From assembly GCA_032622095.1 (NCBI GenBank), contig CP136061.1, forward strand, positions 83,426,324 to 83,490,323: 64,000 bases of DNA, read 5' to 3'. The DNA is from Siphonodentalium dalli. Lineage: Eukaryota; Mollusca; Scaphopoda; Gadilida; Siphonodentaliidae. Positions 58,800 through 64,000 of this stretch are shown here, piece after piece. The translations under genes and the position numbers were made by a program. The notes beneath the pieces are model-generated. The model was given only the letters and a program-made list of their open reading frames with translations, had not been told where the DNA came from and did no database searches. Numbering within the stretch: the stretch's first letter is position 1; every line of letters begins with the position of its first letter.

Positions 58800-59395
58800 G
58801 TGCCGAACACCCAGGTGCCGAAATGGTCGTCGGGGTGACGAAAAGTCCTGCACCCCCACACGTATGAGATGGTCATCAGGGTGTCGAAAAGTCCTGCACC
58901 CCACACGTATGCGATGGCCGTCAGGAAACGTCCTGCACCTCCACATGTATACGATGGTCGTCAGGGTGACGAAAAGTCCTGCACCCCACACGTATGCGAC
59001 GGTATCAGGGTAACGAAAAGTCCTGCATCCCACACGTATGCAATTGTCGTCAGGGTGACAATTCCTGCACCCCACACGTGTGCTATGGCCGTCAGGGAAC
59101 GTCCTGCACCTCCACACGTATGCGATGTTCATCAGGGTGACAAAAGTCCTGCACCTCCACACGTATGCGATGGCCGTCAGGGAGCGTACTGCAATTCCAC
59201 ACGTATGCGATGGTCATCAGGGTGGCGAAAAGTCCTGCACCTCCACACGTATGCGATGGTCGTCAGGGTGACGAAAAGTCCTGCACCCCGCATGTATGCG
59301 ATGGTCAGCAGGGTTACCCCACACGTATGCGATTGTCGTCAGGGTGACCCCCACACGTATACTATGGTCGTCAGGGTGAATCGTATTATGTTTCG
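58800..59395. repeat. GC-rich minisatellite, about 43-46-bp period
   Basis: About 13 units of the form CACACGTATGCGATGGTCGT then CAGGGTGACGAAAAGTCCTGC. Units vary in length, so reading frames shift between repeats. The 134- and 234-residue frames across it are therefore not good gene candidates. It is inserted between sequences that adjoin in the ZF2 copy and runs into a decayed finger (CGTCAGGGTGCTAGAGT) at its right. Confidence 0.85.
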
Positions 59396-59994
<599 letters not shown>

Positions 59995-61293
59995 TCAGAT
60001 ATCGCATGGATATGGCCGATCGCGAGAGTGGATTCTCTTATGGCGCGTCAGGTTGCTTGAATGGGTGAATAGTTTATTGCATATATCGCACTGATACGGT
60101 CGATATCCGGTGTGTATCCTCTTGTGTTTAGTCAAATTGCAAGATTGAGTGAACGATTTATCACAAATATCGCATTGATGCGGTCGATCGCTGAAGTGGA
60201 TTTTCTTATGGTTCGCCAGGTTGCTTGAATCACTGAATGTTTTGCTACATATATCACATTGATACGGTCGGTCCCCGGTGTGTATCCTCTTGTGTGATGT
60301 CAAATGTCCAGAAAGTGTGAATGATTTTTCACAAATATCACATTGATACGGCCGATCGCCGGAATGGAATCTCGTATGTGTTGTCAAGTCGCTTGAATTG
60401 TTGAATGTTTTGCCACATATATCACACTGATACGGTCGATCCCCAGTATGTATCCTCTTGTGTAATGTCAATTGCCTAGAAAGTATGAATGATTTTTCAC
60501 ATATGTCACATTGATACGGCCGATCGCCGGAATGTATTTTCTTATGTGTCGCCAGGTCGCTTGATCTGTTGAATGTTTTGTTACATATATCACATTGATA
60601 CGGTCGATCTCCGGTGTGTATCCTCTTGTGTGATGTCAAATGTCCAGAAAGTGTGAATGATTTTTCACAAATATCACATTGATACGGCCGATCGCCGGAA
60701 TGGAATCTCTTATGTGTCGTCAAGTCGCTTGATGTTTTGAATGCTTTGCTACATATATCGCACTGATATGGTCGATCTCCAGTGTGTATCCTCTTGTGTG
60801 AAATCAAAGTACTCGATACACTGAATGATTTTTCACATATACCACATTGATACGGGCGTTCACCTGAGTGAATTCTCTGATGTGTCTTCAGAACGCTTGC
60901 ATTGGTAAATGATTTTTCACAAAGATCACATTGATACGGGCGATCCCCGGAGTGGATTTTCTTTTGTTTCGTCAGGTTGCTTGAATTATTTAATCTTTTA
61001 AGGCATATATCGCACTGATATGGTGGATCTCCGGTGTGAATTATCTTGTGTTCAGCCAAACTGCCCGACAGGGAAAATGATTTCTCATAAATATCACAAC
61101 TACATGTATCGCCGGTGGGAATAATCTTATATGCAGTTAAATTTCCTGAAGTTTTGACTGAGTTTCCACATATATCATATTGATCTGAGCGGTCACCTGA
61201 GTGAATTATTTTGTGATCGGTCAGGCTGCTTGAACTAGTGAATGCTTTCCCGCATATATCGCACGCGTATGGATGATAATTAGCATCGAGCAT
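59995..61293 (-). CDS. ZF3: C2H2 zinc-finger protein, 15 finger units
   Basis: 432 residues. Finger 1 (YACDICGKAFTSSSSL) is intact. Unit 2 (DQYDICGNS...) and unit 3 (CSCDIYEKS) have each lost a cysteine, and unit 4 has Q for a histidine. Units 5-15 are intact in C-x2-C and H-x3-H ligands, giving 12 good fingers. A sixteenth begins YPCDI and hits a stop because of a 2-bp deletion (CGATATCTGAAAAA where paralogues have CGATATCTGTGAAAAA). Fingers 8 and 12 are identical, and 7-8 and 11-12 form a duplicated pair. Linkers alternate HSGDRP and HTGDRP. Probably a nuclear DNA-binding protein if expressed; the three damaged N-terminal units and the terminal frameshift suggest partial decay. Same strand and upstream block as ZF1 and ZF2. 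Confidence 0.8.
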   Translation of the reverse strand: MLDANYHPYACDICGKAFTSSSSLTDHKIIHSGDRSDQYDICGNSVKTSGNLTAYKIIPTGDTCSCDIYEKSFSLSGSLAEHKIIHTGDPPYQCDICLKRLNNSSNLTKQKKIHSGDRPYQCDLCEKSFTNASVLKTHQRIHSGERPYQCGICEKSFSVSSTLISHKRIHTGDRPYQCDICSKAFKTSSDLTTHKRFHSGDRPYQCDICEKSFTLSGHLTSHKRIHTGDRPYQCDICNKTFNRSSDLATHKKIHSGDRPYQCDICEKSFILSRQLTLHKRIHTGDRPYQCDICGKTFNNSSDLTTHTRFHSGDRPYQCDICEKSFTLSGHLTSHKRIHTGDRPYQCDICSKTFSDSSNLANHKKIHFSDRPHQCDICDKSFTQSCNLTKHKRIHTGYRPYQCDICNKLFTHSSNLTRHKRIHSRDRPYPCDI

Positions 61294-61762
61294 ATTGTGA
61301 AGTCAGTTGCCCTATGCCATATCAAACAAATGATTTCCCGCAAATATACCGGTAACAATGGTACATGTACGCACAGTTTGTATGCATGTAGGCCTATGTA
61401 TCTATGTATGCCCGGTCATTAGACAGGTGTTCTTCGGCATTCGTTCGTGTTGATTAAATGGTTTATCACCGGTGTGAATCCTAAATGGTTCCAGACAAAT
61501 ATCGGCCACTAATATCGGTCGAAGGCAAACTAATCTGTCGACAGCTTTGAGTCATATGTCCGATATACACGTAGACCTGTACATACTACTTCCGTGTTGG
61601 AGTGATAGGCCTACTTGTATTGCACAGGTTAGTTTTGATGAATCAATATTGTCGATTGGTCTCATGAAATCTGATTAGCATCTTTAGACAGAGAACTTTC
61701 AATGACACCCGATATATACCAGGCCAAAGATAACCAACGCTGTAACATCTCTTTGTTCCCCG

Positions 61763-61828
61763 TCGTCAGATAATATTTGGTACTGACTTTTAGATACACT
61801 TGTTGGGTGTTCGATTCAGTTTGCGTTT
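61763..61828 (-). promoter_or_regulatory. conserved block upstream of ZF3
   Basis: GTCAGATAATATTTGGTACT, GACTTTTAGATACACTTGTT and GGGTGTTCGATTCAGTTTG, nearly identical to 33496-33560. About 470-530 bp upstream of the frame. A candidate promoter or 5' exon; a TTAA-MITE starts 75 bp further upstream. Confidence 0.5.
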
Positions 61829-61901
61829 GTTGAGTATCTTGCATGTCTATACGTTATTGGCTGTTATTGGCGATGTGCGATCTCAAAATGAATCGTGGTT
61901 A

Positions 61902-62330
61902 TTAAAGGTGGATTATCTGTTTGTAAACATGTATTCTATAGTTACGGCGTATGAAATATTATATATGAATCTAAGACTCATATCCAGAAATGCTACTATC
62001 GATTAATATTGATTTTATTTATAATATGTTCTGGTCTGAAGATGTTTGGATATTTACCTAACGAACAATAGTGGTCACTATTAACAGAGACCAGAAATTG
62101 TATTGTGTAATTGTGTCGCAAATAAATGTTAAGTAGACTCATTGTCGCTTATAACTATGGAATAAAACACTACAATCAATCAATAAATCTGGGTCATTTG
62201 ACGTTCGGTACACATGTAGTTACATGTATAGTAACAGCCTAATGCTCTCTATAGCTGCATGGTATCGCGTGAATGGTCTGTTCTAAAAATAAGCCAATAA
62301 AGTGTCCAAGTTAATCATCTCATTTCGTAA
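61902..62330 (+). mobile_element. TTAA-MITE, right end degraded
   Basis: TTAA-AGGTGGATTATCTGTTTG at the left, then ATCCAGAAATGCTACTATCG and TTCTGGTCTGAAGATG, the family middle (GACCAGAAATTGTATTGTG), then loss of similarity near 62330 with no right terminal repeat. The paralogous empty site upstream of ZF2 confirms insertion at TTAA. Confidence 0.8.
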
Positions 62331-62469
62331 TATGAATCGTAGGTGACACGCAGTGGAGCAACCACACAATCGTGATGTGCCTCAAATATGCATTTTTACG
62401 TGACATAACGCTAATAATACGAAACATCATACAGTGGTCACGACGGAGACGACATGCCAAATTGACAAG

Positions 62470-62925
62470 GCGTGTGGTGGATTATACACTACGCCGCCCT
62501 AATGATCAGCAGATCAGCTCAAACTGCCCATTAGGGCGGCTGGTGGGTCCCCATACCCTACCGGGTACGTGGGGCTATATATTTCACAACATTTTTCATC
62601 TAAACAATGAATGCTGGCCTTATTATATCACCATATATTTTCAGTCGGTACTCCCCGCCAAAAGTTCCCTGTGTCGGTGTATCTAAATGCTTTAATCGGA
62701 CATTTCTAAACTGTTGAATGTTGGTGACCCGGATAAGTCGTCCATCTTCACGTTCTTTGTTACGATCAGAACTGTACTCCCACACATGTTGTCTGCTCTG
62801 CATAAAGCAGTGACCCAGAGACATCATTTTATATAGAATGCTTCTCATATCTCAAATTATAACATTGCAATATACACGTGTTTCTCTCTCTCTCTCCGGC
62901 ACCCGGCTATTCCCTGATCACAACA
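62470..62925 (+). mobile_element. probable 5' LTR of gypsy element (start uncertain)
   Basis: DNA just upstream of a tRNA-type primer site. TGTGGTGGATTATACACTAC at about 62471 could be the LTR start; CACAACA at 62919-62925 is its likely end. GGGGCTATATATTTCAC (62570-62586) looks like a TATA box. The 3' LTR is outside the window, so the boundaries are inferred. Confidence 0.45.
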
Positions 62926-62943
62926 TGGTGTCAGAAGTGGGAT
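62926..62943 (+). promoter_or_regulatory. retrotransposon primer binding site (tRNA-Leu type)
   Basis: TGGTGTCAGAAGTGGGAT is complementary to an acceptor stem ending in CCA, as in animal tRNA-Leu (from knowledge of tRNA genes). It lies 64 bp before the gag start codon. Confidence 0.8.
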
Positions 62944-63006
62944 CTTCTGTAACATTTTGAAGACAGAAGTGACTCTCAATCTCTCATAGAAGTACATTTT
63001 CTCACG

Positions 63007-64000
63007 ATGGATAAGTTTGATCCACCGGACTCTATGTCTTTTGAAGGCAATGTGTCGGACAATTGGTCGAAATGGAAACAGGAATTAGACTTTTTCCTGT
63101 GTGCCACCGAACGCGATGGCAAAGCCGACAAAATTAAGACCTCTATTCTACTCACACGAATAGGGAAGAAGGGCCGTGAAATCTATAACACATTCAAGTT
63201 CGATGCTGCTGACGATAATCTAAAATACAAGAAAGTTATGGACAAGTTTGACGCATACTGTCAGCCACGAAGAAACCTGACGTTAATGCGGTTCCAGTTC
63301 TTCACATCAAAACAGTCTGATGGAGTGTCATTTGATGATTATGTTACCGAGTTGAAAAGAAGGGCAGGTACGTGCGAATTCGGTGAACTCAATGACGCAC
63401 TAATCAAGGACATAACTGTTTGTGGTCTAATAGACAATAGATTACGAGAACGTCTTCTCAGAGAGCCCGATTTAACTCTCGAAAGAACATTAGAACTTGG
63501 ACACGCAGCGGAAGCGACGCACGACGCAAAGATCCTGGACCGAAATGTTCCAGCCGATTCGGTTGATGTTATTCAACGCGGAAAGGGTGCACGACCAAAG
63601 TTCAAGAAATATCCGTCATCTCCTGCTAACAAAGCACCAACTTCTACATATTCTTCTGAGATGATCAATAACTGCAGATTTTGCCTTAAATCGCACAAAC
63701 GAGGAAATTGTTTTGCGTGGGGAAAATCTTGTATGGATTGTGGCGGGAAAAACCATTATCGGAAATCTCCTGCATGTCCTAAGAGCCGTAACTCTAAAAC
63801 TCTTCACCCTGTTGAGTTTGATGAACTCAATAATCTGTCAATCGGATCCATTGAATGCGATAATTCTATGGAGTCAACGGAAGATAACTCTGTTGACAAA
63901 TTGATTTATTCGGTGAAACCAGCGGACTGGCTCGTCAACATAAAGTCCAACGACCATGATATCCAATACAAACTGGACACAGGAGCACAAGTCAATGTTC
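63007..64000 (+). CDS. gag-pol: Ty3/gypsy gag-protease polyprotein, partial (runs off window)
   Basis: An uninterrupted frame from ATG 63007 to the window end, 331 complete codons. Residues 1-180 are a gypsy-type capsid region (WSKWKQELDFFL near 20-31, then F-x-P-x-R-N-like YCQPRRNLT, and FDDYVTELKRRAGTCEF). The nucleocapsid has two cysteine/histidine clusters, C223-x2-C-x3-H-x4-C235 and C242-x2-C-x4-H-x6-C257, both off the classical C-x2-C-x4-H-x4-C spacing. The retropepsin active site D-T-G-A begins at residue 324. Gag packages element RNA into cytoplasmic particles and the protease matures it; reverse transcriptase and integrase should follow outside the window. The clean frame and primer site suggest a young, possibly active copy. 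Confidence 0.9.
   Translation, partial: MDKFDPPDSMSFEGNVSDNWSKWKQELDFFLCATERDGKADKIKTSILLTRIGKKGREIYNTFKFDAADDNLKYKKVMDKFDAYCQPRRNLTLMRFQFFTSKQSDGVSFDDYVTELKRRAGTCEFGELNDALIKDITVCGLIDNRLRERLLREPDLTLERTLELGHAAEATHDAKILDRNVPADSVDVIQRGKGARPKFKKYPSSPANKAPTSTYSSEMINNCRFCLKSHKRGNCFAWGKSCMDCGGKNHYRKSPACPKSRNSKTLHPVEFDELNNLSIGSIECDNSMESTEDNSVDKLIYSVKPADWLVNIKSNDHDIQYKLDTGAQVNV

Overview
The window looks like animal nuclear DNA, most likely from a marine invertebrate (a mollusc or similar lineage is a guess). The grounds are: intron-free C2H2 zinc-finger arrays with H-T/S-G-D-R-P linkers; truncated non-LTR retrotransposons of L2/CR1 and Tx1/L1 type; hAT and piggyBac-like DNA elements; a Ty3/gypsy element with a tRNA-Leu primer site; many MITEs and minisatellites; AT-rich spacers; and no bacterial gene organisation. 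No ordinary single-copy housekeeping gene was recognised.

Layout. 0.8-4.1 kb: a hAT transposon (terminal inverted repeats, 8-bp target duplication GTCCAAGT) with an internally deleted transposase and a 2.25-kb hairpin-forming inverted duplication of a lysine/serine-rich ORF. 4.1-11.9 kb: spacer with palindromic MITEs, an old long inverted repeat and minisatellites. 11.9-14.4 kb: zinc-finger gene ZF1, whose 3' end was cut by a piggyBac-like MITE that supplies the present stop codon. 14.4-22.8 kb: a large inverted repeat whose two arms each carry a decayed ORF of a possible PIN/FEN-like family; two LINE fragments, two MITEs and tandem repeats are nested in it. 23.3-27.3 kb: right-hand parts of a foldback element whose arms are built from decayed zinc-finger DNA in 148-bp tandem repeats. 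30.7-33.7 kb: zinc-finger gene ZF2. 35.5-49.6 kb: a CR1-like LINE relic and a 6.75-kb tandem duplication of a block of nested elements. 49.7-57.8 kb: a full 7.0-kb copy of the foldback element (TGTTACGCC ends, 6-bp duplication CTCCTG) inside a TTAA-MITE that is itself inside another TTAA-MITE; the foldback copy also contains a 2.2-kb insertion with a truncated integrase gene. 58.4-61.9 kb: zinc-finger gene ZF3, a segmental duplicate of the ZF2 region. 62.5-64.0 kb: the 5' end of a gypsy retrotransposon running off the window.

How it fits together. The likely host-type genes are three zinc-finger paralogues, all on the minus strand, sharing a conserved block about 0.5-0.65 kb upstream of each reading frame. 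Almost everything else is mobile DNA, and several insertions can be ordered in time by nesting and by comparing paralogous empty and filled sites. The most unusual systems are the zinc-finger-derived foldback element and the two hairpins that carry ORFs in both arms.
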